A stretch of DNA of 9,338 nucleotides from DATCSE01 sp036568605 (GTDB lineage: Bacteria > Pseudomonadota > Gammaproteobacteria > Burkholderiales > Burkholderiaceae_C), in assembly GCA_036568605.1 (NCBI GenBank), contig DATCSE010000431.1, forward strand, positions 1 to 9,338, read 5' to 3'. The notes below the pieces were generated by a model. The model was not told the DNA's origin. It was given only the letters and a program-made list of their open reading frames with translations, and did not search any database. A program made the translations under genes and the position numbers. Below are positions 1-6,402 of this stretch, one piece after another. How positions within the stretch are numbered: the first letter of the stretch is position 1; every line of letters begins with the position of its first letter.

Positions 1-370
1 CGCCCGGGACGCATGAGTCGAGACCGACGATGCGGACGGGATGGCTGTCGACGCAGTAGTGAAGCGGCCCCTGGCCGGGCAGATAGCCCAGGTCGGCGAA
101 CGCGGCACGAAAGTTCTCGCGGTCGTCGTGATTCCCCGGGATCACGAAGTACGGTAGACCGAGAGCATCCAGCAGTTCCCGAGCGACTTCGTACTCCTCG
201 GGTCTTCCTTCGTCGACGAGATCGCCGGTGACCAGCACCAGGTCCGGACGCCTGTCCATCTGCAGAAGATGATCGATTGCCTCACGAAGCCCATGATTCG
301 AGTCGACGACTCCCTGGTACATCTCGCCGCGCGGTCGGACGTGAGGGTCAGACAGATGCCCGATGAGCAT
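1..370 (-). CDS. cpdA: CpdA-type cyclic nucleotide phosphodiesterase / metallophosphoesterase (partial, C-terminus missing)
   Basis: The minus strand encodes the first 123 residues of a calcineurin-like metallophosphoesterase; the rest lies beyond the left edge. Family metal-binding motifs appear in order: D8-P-H10 in 'HLSDPHVRPRG', G49-D50 in 'LVLVTGDLVDEG', and G79-N80-H81-D82 in 'FVIPGNHDD'. This arrangement is typical of class III cyclic nucleotide phosphodiesterases, cytosolic two-metal enzymes that hydrolyse cAMP. Substrate cannot be fixed from sequence, so a related phosphodiesterase is possible. The ATG at 370 was chosen because the conserved N-terminal strand begins there and a GGAG lies about 8 bases upstream; upstream in-frame sequence has no convincing start. 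It is transcribed away from the siderophore operon. Its codon use is more relaxed (AGG, CTT, GAT, CAT are used) than in the operon, so it is probably a flanking gene, not part of the iron system. Confidence 0.85.
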   Translation of the reverse strand, partial: MLIGHLSDPHVRPRGEMYQGVVDSNHGLREAIDHLLQMDRRPDLVLVTGDLVDEGRPEEYEVARELLDALGLPYFVIPGNHDDRENFRAAFADLGYLPGQGPLHYCVDSHPVRIVGLDSCVPG

Positions 371-496
371 TGACAGCTCCAGAGTTGGCAGGAACGCGGT
401 GGCGACATCTCCGCCGAGACGCCGTTGTCGAGCGCATGTTGGTTCGACCCTTGTTCGACGGTCAATCAGCTGAAAGGCGTATGCGACATTGGGTCG

Positions 497-516
497 TGCG
501 CAAGGGGGCATGCGCA
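497..516. repeat. Paired TGCGCA palindromes
   Basis: The self-complementary hexamer TGCGCA occurs at 497-502 and again at 511-516, separated by 8 bases (AGGGGGCA). The two copies can pair as a 6-bp stem, or serve as two half-sites spaced 14 bases apart. The second copy sits inside the 8-bp palindrome ATGCGCAT (510-517). A role as an operator for the divergent promoters is only a possibility. Confidence 0.3.
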
Positions 517-551
517 TTCGTTCGGGGCAGAGATTGAAGCGTCCATGACGA

Positions 552-565
552 TCTCCCATGGGAGA
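552..565. promoter_or_regulatory. 14-bp perfect palindrome, candidate operator
   Basis: TCTCCCATGGGAGA at 552-565 is identical to its reverse complement over all 14 bases and lies about 95 bases upstream of the hydroxylase start. Uninterrupted dyads of this kind are typical binding sites for dimeric regulators. It does not resemble a Fur box. Chance occurrence cannot be excluded. Confidence 0.4.
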
Positions 566-608
566 ACAGCAACGGCGAGATGCTGAACAAGTCGCCCGCT
601 GGTTCGTC

Positions 609-650
609 TTCTCTTCCGAGCGCCTTCATCCGGCGCGCCACGGAAGAGAA
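609..650 (+). promoter_or_regulatory. Predicted leader hairpin covering the ribosome-binding site of the hydroxylase gene
   Basis: TTCTCTTCCG (609-618) is the exact reverse complement of CGGAAGAGAA (641-650). Inside, GCGCC (620-624) can pair with GGCGC (632-636) around a 7-base loop, with a small internal bulge between the stems. The right outer arm contains the only plausible Shine-Dalgarno sequence (GGAAGAG, 642-648) for the ATG at 659. If the transcript starts upstream of 609, this fold would hide the ribosome-binding site and could control translation of the whole coupled operon. Seen: the repeat and its position. Inferred: folding and regulation. Confidence 0.5.
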
Positions 651-658
651 CACCACCG

Positions 659-1966
659 ATGCATGCCTACGACTTCATCGCGGTCGGCCTGGGGCCTTTC
701 AACCTGAGCCTGGCCTGCCTGATGGCGCCCCTGAAGGAGCACCGCGGCCTGTTCCTCGAGCGCAGCGGCCAGTTCGCCTGGCATCCCGGGATGCTGATGG
801 ACTCGTGCACGCTGCAGAACCCGTTCCTCGCGGACCTGGTTTCGCTGGCCGATCCGACCAGCCGCTTCAGTTACCTGAACTACTGCAAGCGGCAGGGGCG
901 CATCTACTCGTGCTACGTGCGCGAGAACTTCTACCTGACGCGGCAGGACTACAACCGCTACTGCCAGTGGGCCGCGGCGCAGCTGGACAGCGTGCGCTTC
1001 CACCACGAAGTCACCGGCATCACGCACGACCCGCGACAGGGCACGTACCTCGTCGCCGGACACGACCCGCGCACCGGGCGGCGTTTCGAGCATGCCGCGC
1101 GACGCCTGGTGCTGGGGGTCGGCGCATCGCCGCAGCTGCCGGCTTGCTGCGATGGCGATGGGCCGTACCTGCACAGTGCCGACTACCTGCAGCACAAGGA
1201 CGCGCTGCAATGCCGGCGCTCGATCACGATCGTCGGCAGCGGGCAGAGCGCTGCCGAGATCTACCGCGATTTGCTGCAGGACATCGAGCGCTGCGGCTAC
1301 AGCCTGAACTGGGTGACGCGCTCGCCGCGCTTCTTCCAGATGGAGAACGCCAAGCTGGTGCTGGAGCTGATCTCGCCTGACTACGCCGAGCACTTCCACG
1401 GGCTGCCCGAGGCGGCGAAGCAGCGCGTGCTGGCCGGCCAGAAGAGCGTTTACAACGGCATCAACACGCAGCTGATCAACCATCTGTACGACCAGCTCGA
1501 CGAACGGCGCGATGAGCTGCGGACCCGCACCCGGTTGCTGCCCAACATGGCGCTGCAGGCCTGCCGGCGCCGCGACGACGACGGCTGGGAGCTGGAGTTC
1601 GTGCACACCGAGCTCGGCCGCCGCTACCGCCACCGCGCCGACGGCCTGATCTTCGCGACCGGCTATGCGCCGCGCGTGCCGGCGTTCGTCGAGGGCATAC
1701 GGCATCGCATCGCCTGGGACGAGCAGGGCCGCTACCGCCAGCAACGCCATTACGCGGTGGACCTGGACGGCCGCGAGATCTTCGTGCAGAACGCCGGCTT
1801 CCACAGCCACGGCGCGACCAATCCGGATCTCGGCCTGGCCTGCCACCGCAATGCCTGCATCGTGCGTGCGCTGACCGGGATCGAGTACTACCCGATCGAG
1901 ACCGGCACCACGCTGCAGGACTTCGCGCCGCGCGCCGACGGCGTGTTCGTCGAGGTGCCGGCGTGA
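659..1966 (+). CDS. FAD/NADPH-dependent amine N-hydroxylase of the IucD/AlcA/PvdA family (siderophore biosynthesis)
   Basis: A 435-residue flavoprotein monooxygenase that would N-hydroxylate a primary amine, the first step to a hydroxamate siderophore. FAD motif: G-L-G-P-F-N in 'DFIAVGLGPFNLSLA' near residues 5-19. NADPH motif: 'VGSGQSAAE' at 192-200. The family ATGY motif is at 333-336 ('LIFATGYAPRVP'), and the conserved C-terminal segment 'NAGFHSHGATNPDLGLA' starts near 378. Length matches the family. The ATG at 659 begins just before the FAD strand and has GGAAGAG 10 bases upstream, within a predicted hairpin. The substrate could be putrescine, cadaverine or lysine (AlcA, DesB and IucD types); operon content favours a diamine, but no decarboxylase is present. 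The stop overlaps the next gene's GTG start, giving coupled translation. Confidence 0.93.
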   Translation: MHAYDFIAVGLGPFNLSLACLMAPLKEHRGLFLERSGQFAWHPGMLMDSCTLQNPFLADLVSLADPTSRFSYLNYCKRQGRIYSCYVRENFYLTRQDYNRYCQWAAAQLDSVRFHHEVTGITHDPRQGTYLVAGHDPRTGRRFEHAARRLVLGVGASPQLPACCDGDGPYLHSADYLQHKDALQCRRSITIVGSGQSAAEIYRDLLQDIERCGYSLNWVTRSPRFFQMENAKLVLELISPDYAEHFHGLPEAAKQRVLAGQKSVYNGINTQLINHLYDQLDERRDELRTRTRLLPNMALQACRRRDDDGWELEFVHTELGRRYRHRADGLIFATGYAPRVPAFVEGIRHRIAWDEQGRYRQQRHYAVDLDGREIFVQNAGFHSHGATNPDLGLACHRNACIVRALTGIEYYPIETGTTLQDFAPRADGVFVEVPA

Positions 1967-3219
1967 GCGGTGCCGTGGTTGTCAGCCCGAGCGGAAAAGC
2001 GACGGGCCTGCGGGCCGCGATCGTCGCGATGTCGGCGTTCGCGGTGATCAGCGACGCCATCCTGATCGCCTTCTACCCGCACTTCTTCGCGCGGCGCTAC
2101 GGCGTGACCAGCGCGTTCCATGTCGGCGCGTACATCGCGGCGATCTCGATCGCGGTGATGTGCACGCTGCCGCTGTGGGCGCGGGTCGCGCGGCGTGTCG
2201 AGACCCTGCACCTGCTGCTGTTCACGCAGGGTGCGGCCGGCGCGCTGTGCGTGCTGAGCGGGTTTGCCGACAGCGTGCTCGGCTACTGGGTGCTGACGAT
2301 GCTGATGTTCATGTGCAAGAGCAGCTACCTGCTGATGTACCCGTACCTGATGCGCATGCAGCCGCCGGAGACGCACGGCCACACGATAGGCCTGCTATCG
2401 GTGGTCGTGCACGTCGGCGGCATCGCGGGTGCCGCGGTCGGCGGCTACGCGCTGCAGCGCCTCGGCGCCGCGGCCTGCATCGCCTTGATGGCGGCCGGCG
2501 ATTTCGCGCAGTGGGCCGTCTGCGCGTGGCTCATTCGCAGCGGTCGCGTGGTGCACGTCGTCGCGGCCGACGCGGCGGCGACCGCTGCCGCCGCGAACGC
2601 GGGCAGCACCGGCGGATCGCGCTGGCGCATCCTGCAGCTGTGCGCCCTGATGATGCTGATCGACTTCAGCGCCTACCTGATCCGCCCGTTCTTTTCGGTG
2701 TACTGGGAGCAGGTGTCGGCGTCGAACGACCAGCTGGTCAGCGGGCTGGTGTTCGCGATCCCCGGGGCCGTCGCGCTGGCGGCACTGTTCGCGAACCAGC
2801 TCCAGCGCACGCGTGGCCGCCCGCTGCCTGACCATGTGCTCGCGAACCTGCTGCTGGGCGCGGCGGGGCTCGCGCTGCAGGCCTGGCCGGCGCCTTGGGC
2901 CGTGCTGGTCGGCCGCGTGCTGTACGGCTGGGCACTGTTCCAGCTCATCGTGAAGTTCGAGGTGCTGCTGTTCCGCTCCAGCACGCCGGCGGCGTATGCG
3001 CGCGACTTCAGCGTCTTCAACTTCTTCCAGAACCTGGGCGTGCTGCTGTCGTCGTTCGCGGCCGGGGCGCTGGTCGAGCGGCACGGCATCGCCGTGACGT
3101 TCGCGATCGCGGCGGCCGGCTTCGGCGTCAGCGCGTTGCTAGCGCGCCTGCTGGGCTTCGAGCGCCCGGCCCCGCTCGGGCCCGAACCCGCCCTGACGGA
3201 GAGCCGCCATGCCGGTTGA
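1963..3219 (+). CDS. MFS transporter, probable siderophore exporter
   Basis: A 418-residue, strongly hydrophobic protein with about twelve membrane helices, roughly at 19-42, 51-74, 81-103, 107-130, 140-163, 168-191, 227-247, 259-279, 290-309, 311-333, 345-368 and 373-395. The halves are joined by an Ala-rich loop at about 198-222 ('AADAAATAAAANAG'). Topology and length fit the major facilitator superfamily. Its place between hydroxylase and acyltransferase implies proton-driven export of the siderophore across the inner membrane, like AlcS in Bordetella; I infer this from context, as no substrate motif is readable. The GTG start sits in a GTGA overlap with the hydroxylase stop; no later start explains the first helix better. 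The gene's end overlaps the acyltransferase start by 11 bases. Confidence 0.88.
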   Translation: MSGAVVVSPSGKATGLRAAIVAMSAFAVISDAILIAFYPHFFARRYGVTSAFHVGAYIAAISIAVMCTLPLWARVARRVETLHLLLFTQGAAGALCVLSGFADSVLGYWVLTMLMFMCKSSYLLMYPYLMRMQPPETHGHTIGLLSVVVHVGGIAGAAVGGYALQRLGAAACIALMAAGDFAQWAVCAWLIRSGRVVHVVAADAAATAAAANAGSTGGSRWRILQLCALMMLIDFSAYLIRPFFSVYWEQVSASNDQLVSGLVFAIPGAVALAALFANQLQRTRGRPLPDHVLANLLLGAAGLALQAWPAPWAVLVGRVLYGWALFQLIVKFEVLLFRSSTPAAYARDFSVFNFFQNLGVLLSSFAAGALVERHGIAVTFAIAAAGFGVSALLARLLGFERPAPLGPEPALTESRHAG

Positions 3220-3796
3220 CTTTGCCGCCCACGATCTTGCGGCCAGCCCGTACACCTGCCAGGGCCTGCGCATCCGCCCGCTCGAGCTCGAGGCCGACAT
3301 CCCGCTGATGCACCGCTGGTTCGCAATGGACTACGCGAGCTTCTGGGGCATGCAGCACAAGAGCGAACGCGAAGTCCGAGACGTCTATGCCGCATTGCTG
3401 CGCAGCGGTCACGCGATGGCTTACACGGGTCTGTGGCGCGAGCGTCCGGCCTTCCTGCTCGAGTGCTACGACCCGGCGCACGACGAGCTCGGGCGGCACT
3501 ACGCGGTACGCCCGGGCGACGTCGGCATGCATTTTTTCGTCGGCCCGCCCGAGATGCCGGTGTCCGGCTTCACGCGCAATGTGTTCCGCGCGTTGATGCG
3601 CTTCATCTTCGAGCGGCTGCAGGCCCGCCGCGTGGTCGTGGAGCCGGACGCGCGCAACGACAAGGTGCATGTGCTGAACCGCGAAATGGGTTTTGCCTAC
3701 GAGCGCTACGTACGGCTTCCCGAAAAACTCGCCGCCCTCGCGTTCTGCACGCGCGAGAGCTTCGTCTTGTCGCAACGAGAGGAACTTGCCGAATGA
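3209..3796 (+). CDS. alcB: AlcB-type GNAT acyltransferase for N-hydroxylated amines (siderophore biosynthesis)
   Basis: A 195-residue GNAT-fold enzyme that would transfer an acyl group from acyl-CoA (succinyl-CoA in alcaligin-type pathways, acetyl-CoA in aerobactin) to the N-hydroxyamine, making the hydroxamate. Family signatures: 'HRWFAMDYASFWGMQ' at 35-49, 'GDVGMHFFVGPP' at 103-114 with the candidate catalytic His108, and 'VVVEPDARNDKVHVLNREMGF' style core at 142-162 including Asp151. Its short length fits the single-domain AlcB/DesC type; IucB of aerobactin synthesis is much longer. The ATG at 3209 has GGAGAG (3198-3203) 5 bases upstream and overlaps the end of the MFS gene. The stop forms an ATGA overlap with the synthetase start. 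The acyl donor is inferred from the neighbours. Confidence 0.9.
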   Translation: MPVDFAAHDLAASPYTCQGLRIRPLELEADIPLMHRWFAMDYASFWGMQHKSEREVRDVYAALLRSGHAMAYTGLWRERPAFLLECYDPAHDELGRHYAVRPGDVGMHFFVGPPEMPVSGFTRNVFRALMRFIFERLQARRVVVEPDARNDKVHVLNREMGFAYERYVRLPEKLAALAFCTRESFVLSQREELAE

Positions 3797-5649
3797 CCCC
3801 CACCCTGTCCGAACCCGCCGACGCCGCGGCCCACCTCGATCCCGAGGTCTGGGCCAAGGTGAACCGCCTGCTGGTGCGCAAGGCGCTTGCCGAGTTCTCG
3901 CACGAGCTGCTGCTGGAGCCGCAGGCCGTCGGCCCCGCCGCGCGCGCCGGTTGGCAGCGCTGGTCGGTCCGTGCCGGTGCCGACGTCGAATACCGCTTCG
4001 ATGCGCAGGCGATGGCGCTGCGCCACTGGCGCATCGACGCGGCGTCGATCGGCCGCTTCGTCTCCGACGCAGCCCAGGAGCTGGATGCGCTGACCTTCAT
4101 CATCGACTTCAAGGACAGCCTGGGGATACGCCCCGAGCTGCTGCCGGTGTACCTCGACGAGATCAGCAGCACGCTGTACGGCGCGGCCTTCAAGCATCGC
4201 AAGGACAACCCGAGCAGCGAGGCGCTGGCCGACGAGCCCGACTTCCAGACCTTCGAGCACGCGATGATGGAAGGCCACCCCGGCTTCGTCGCGAACAACG
4301 GACGCCTGGGTTTCGACGCCGAGGACTACCGCGCCTATGCGCCCGAGTCCGGCGCGAGCTTTCGCATCCTGTGGCTCGCGGTGCGGCGCGAGTTTGCGCA
4401 CTTCGCGAGCCTCTCGACCTCGAGCTACGAGGCGCTGATGGCGCAGGAGCTGGGCAGCGCGGCGCGCAAGCGCTTCGCGGCCGAGCTGCAGCGGCTGGGC
4501 CTGGACGAGGCCGACTACTGGTTCATGCCCGCGCATCCGTGGCAGTGGTTCAACAAGCTGTCGATCGCATTCGCCGCCCACGTGGCACGGCGCGACATCG
4601 TGTGCCTGGGCTACAGCGAAGACCACTACCAGGCGCAACAGTCGATCCGCACGTATTTCAACGTCGGCCATCGCACGCGTCACTATGTGAAGACCTCGCT
4701 CGCGATCCTGAACATGGGCTTCATGCGCGGGCTCTCGCCGTACTACATGGCGGGCACGCCGGCGATCAACGAGTGGATCCACGGCCTGGTCGACGGCGAT
4801 GCGTTCCTGCGAGAAAACGGCTTCGCTATCCTGCGCGAAGTCGCATCCATCGGTTTTCGCAACCGCTACTACGAGGCGGCGATCGCGACCGACAGCCCCT
4901 ACAAGAAGATGCTCTCGTGCCTGTGGCGCGAGAGCCCGGTGTCGCGGCTGCGCCCGGGCGAGCGGCTGATGACGATGGCCTCACTGCTGCACGTGGACCG
5001 CGATGGCCAGGCCCTGCTGCCGGTGCTGGTGCGGCGCTCGGGGCTGGGCGGCGCCGAGTGGCTGCGCCGCTACCTGCGCGCGTATCTGGTGCCGCTGCTG
5101 CACTGTTTCTACGCCCACGACCTGGTGTTCATGCCGCACGGCGAGAACCTGATCCTCGTGATGGCGCAGCACGTGCCGGTGCGCGCGATCATGAAGGACA
5201 TCGCCGAGGAATCGGCGATCCTCGACAAAGACGCGGTGCTGCCCGAAGGCATACGGCGCCTCGCCGTGGAGGTGCCGGCGGAGTTCAAGCTGCTGGCGAT
5301 CTTCATCGACGTGTTCGACGGGTTCTTCCGCTTCCTGAGCCCTATCCTCGTCGACGGCGACGTTTGCAGCGAGGACGTGTTCTGGGGCCTGGTGGCCGAG
5401 TGCGTCGTCGAATACCAGGCGGACCATCCGCAGTACCGCGCCAAGTTCGACGCGCACGACCTGTTCGCGGCCGACTTCCTGCACTCGTGCCTGAACCGGC
5501 TGCAGCTCGCGAACAACCAGCAGATGGTCAACCTGGCCGACCCCGCGTCCAGCCTGAAGATGGCAGGCCGCCTGCCGAACCCGATCGCGAAGTTCCGCCC
5601 GGTGCCGCACGACGCGCGGCAAGAGCGCGGTGCCGCCGCCGCGGCGTGA
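3793..5649 (+). CDS. alcC: NIS siderophore synthetase of the IucA/IucC family, AlcC/DesD/PubC type
   Basis: A 618-residue, ATP-dependent NRPS-independent siderophore synthetase. These cytosolic enzymes adenylate a carboxylate and couple it to an amine. Conserved blocks appear in order: 'EGHPGFVANNGRLGF' at 160-174, 'PAHPWQWF' with H248-P-W-Q251, 'S284-I-R286-T' with K300-T-S ('VKTSLAILNMGFMRGL'), and H437 followed by 'MPHGEN' at 447-452. The C-terminal half has the FhuF-like fold usual in this family. Length matches the ~600-residue norm, so it looks intact. It is the only synthetase in the operon, which fits type-C enzymes that oligomerise and macrocyclise N-hydroxy-N-succinyl-diamine units. 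The ATG at 3793 lies in an ATGA overlap with the acyltransferase stop; an in-frame extension into that gene is rejected. Exact product unknown. Confidence 0.92.
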   Translation: MTPTLSEPADAAAHLDPEVWAKVNRLLVRKALAEFSHELLLEPQAVGPAARAGWQRWSVRAGADVEYRFDAQAMALRHWRIDAASIGRFVSDAAQELDALTFIIDFKDSLGIRPELLPVYLDEISSTLYGAAFKHRKDNPSSEALADEPDFQTFEHAMMEGHPGFVANNGRLGFDAEDYRAYAPESGASFRILWLAVRREFAHFASLSTSSYEALMAQELGSAARKRFAAELQRLGLDEADYWFMPAHPWQWFNKLSIAFAAHVARRDIVCLGYSEDHYQAQQSIRTYFNVGHRTRHYVKTSLAILNMGFMRGLSPYYMAGTPAINEWIHGLVDGDAFLRENGFAILREVASIGFRNRYYEAAIATDSPYKKMLSCLWRESPVSRLRPGERLMTMASLLHVDRDGQALLPVLVRRSGLGGAEWLRRYLRAYLVPLLHCFYAHDLVFMPHGENLILVMAQHVPVRAIMKDIAEESAILDKDAVLPEGIRRLAVEVPAEFKLLAIFIDVFDGFFRFLSPILVDGDVCSEDVFWGLVAECVVEYQADHPQYRAKFDAHDLFAADFLHSCLNRLQLANNQQMVNLADPASSLKMAGRLPNPIAKFRPVPHDARQERGAAAAA

Positions 5650-6383
5650 GCTGGGCGCTGCGCGCGCTGGTGGACGAGGCGGCGCGCGTCGTGCCGGGGC
5701 TGCACGGCCACGTCGTGGCCGCTGCGGCCGATGCCGCAACGCCGTGGCATGCCACCGCGGAGCTGGCGTCGGTGCAGCGCTACTGGGCCTCGAGATATCC
5801 GGAGGCCGGCCCGCATTACGCGGCGCTGCGCGGCTGGGGCCTGCTGGTGTGGCAGCCGATCTACCTGGGCGTGATCGCGGCGCACACGCGCGACGCGAGT
5901 CTGGACCTCGATCGCGTGTCGCTCGTCATCGACGACGGTGCGATCCAGGCCTACAAGCTGTGGGCGCACGCTGATGTCGTGTCGCTCGCCGACGAGACCG
6001 CGCGCCTGCAGGCCGCGGCGCGGCAACTGAGCGCCGGCATCGTCGCTCTGCTGCCGCGCTGGCAGGCGTGCGCACCGTTGCATGCCAAGGCGGCACGGCG
6101 CACCTGCGCCGATTGCGCGCTTGCGGCGCTGCTGGCCGTGCAGCGCCGGCATCGCTGGCCGCTGACCCGTGCACGCGACCTCGGCGAGCGATGGCTGGCG
6201 GCACTGGATTTGTCCGGCGAGAGCGGTTTTCTCGCCTACCGCACTGCCGCCGGCGACGAGGCGCTGGCATTGGCGCACAAGGTCTGCTGCCTGCACTTCC
6301 GCCGGCGCGACGGCGATCGCTGCAGCACATGCCCGAAGCGGTCGGTGGCCGAGCGTATCGAATGCCTGCTGGCCGAAGGCTGA
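5646..6383 (+). CDS. FhuF-like [2Fe-2S] ferric-siderophore reductase
   Basis: A 245-residue protein with the FhuF C-terminal iron-sulphur signature C-C-x10-C-x2-C: C214, C215, C226 and C229 in 'HKVCCLHFRRRDGDRCSTC'. Family members reduce Fe(III)-hydroxamates in the cytoplasm, releasing iron after uptake. The middle part ('GWGLLVWQPIYLGVIAAHT') fits the FhuF/IucA-type domain, and length is near that of E. coli FhuF (262 residues). The GTG start at 5646 lies in a GTGA overlap with the synthetase stop and has no strong ribosome-binding site, so translation is probably coupled. An open frame extends far upstream but only reads the synthetase gene out of frame. Oddity: three more cysteines, C142 and C154-A-D-C157, are not part of the classical cluster motif. 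It could instead support synthesis, but reduction is the simplest reading. Confidence 0.87.
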   Translation: MSWALRALVDEAARVVPGLHGHVVAAAADAATPWHATAELASVQRYWASRYPEAGPHYAALRGWGLLVWQPIYLGVIAAHTRDASLDLDRVSLVIDDGAIQAYKLWAHADVVSLADETARLQAAARQLSAGIVALLPRWQACAPLHAKAARRTCADCALAALLAVQRRHRWPLTRARDLGERWLAALDLSGESGFLAYRTAAGDEALALAHKVCCLHFRRRDGDRCSTCPKRSVAERIECLLAEG

Positions 6384-6402
6384 ACGACAACGGATCAGCG
6401 AC

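Larger units (their letters stand above)
371..658. promoter_or_regulatory. Divergent non-coding control region between cpdA and the siderophore operon
   Basis: These 288 bases lie between two divergent starts, so they should carry promoters for both. Short open frames here encode no recognisable protein and lack good ribosome-binding sites. The region is visibly less GC-rich than the operon. It contains a TGCGCA pair at 497-516, a perfect palindrome at 552-565 and an inverted repeat at 609-650. I looked for a Fur box (GATAATGATAATCATTATC type), a sigma-70 pair and iron-starvation sigma promoters of the TAAAT...CGTC type, and found nothing convincing. How iron controls this operon therefore cannot be read directly from the sequence. 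Confidence 0.6.

Noticed and set aside
462..656. Small minus-strand open frame in the intergenic region
   Set aside because: No ribosome-binding site or recognisable domain, and it overlaps the promoter and leader of the operon.
371..658. Fur box or iron-starvation sigma promoter upstream of the operon
   Set aside because: Only weak partial matches were found (for example ATGCGCAT at 510-517), insufficient to call a site without a weight-matrix scan.
626..1846. Long minus-strand open frame of 406 codons opposite the hydroxylase gene
   Set aside because: It has no recognisable domain and a composition typical of the antisense of a GC-rich gene; the plus strand encodes a clear FAD/NADPH monooxygenase.
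3433..3792. In-frame upstream extension of the NIS synthetase
   Set aside because: It would overlap the acyltransferase in another frame and encodes Arg/Ala-rich shadow sequence; the conserved synthetase begins after the ATG at 3793.
3693..5645. Upstream extension of the FhuF-like frame giving an 896-residue protein
   Set aside because: The extra part is the synthetase gene read out of frame; the real protein starts at GTG 5646.
6384..6402. Bidirectional terminator between the convergent operons
   Set aside because: No inverted repeat or T-run is visible in or beside the 19-base gap.
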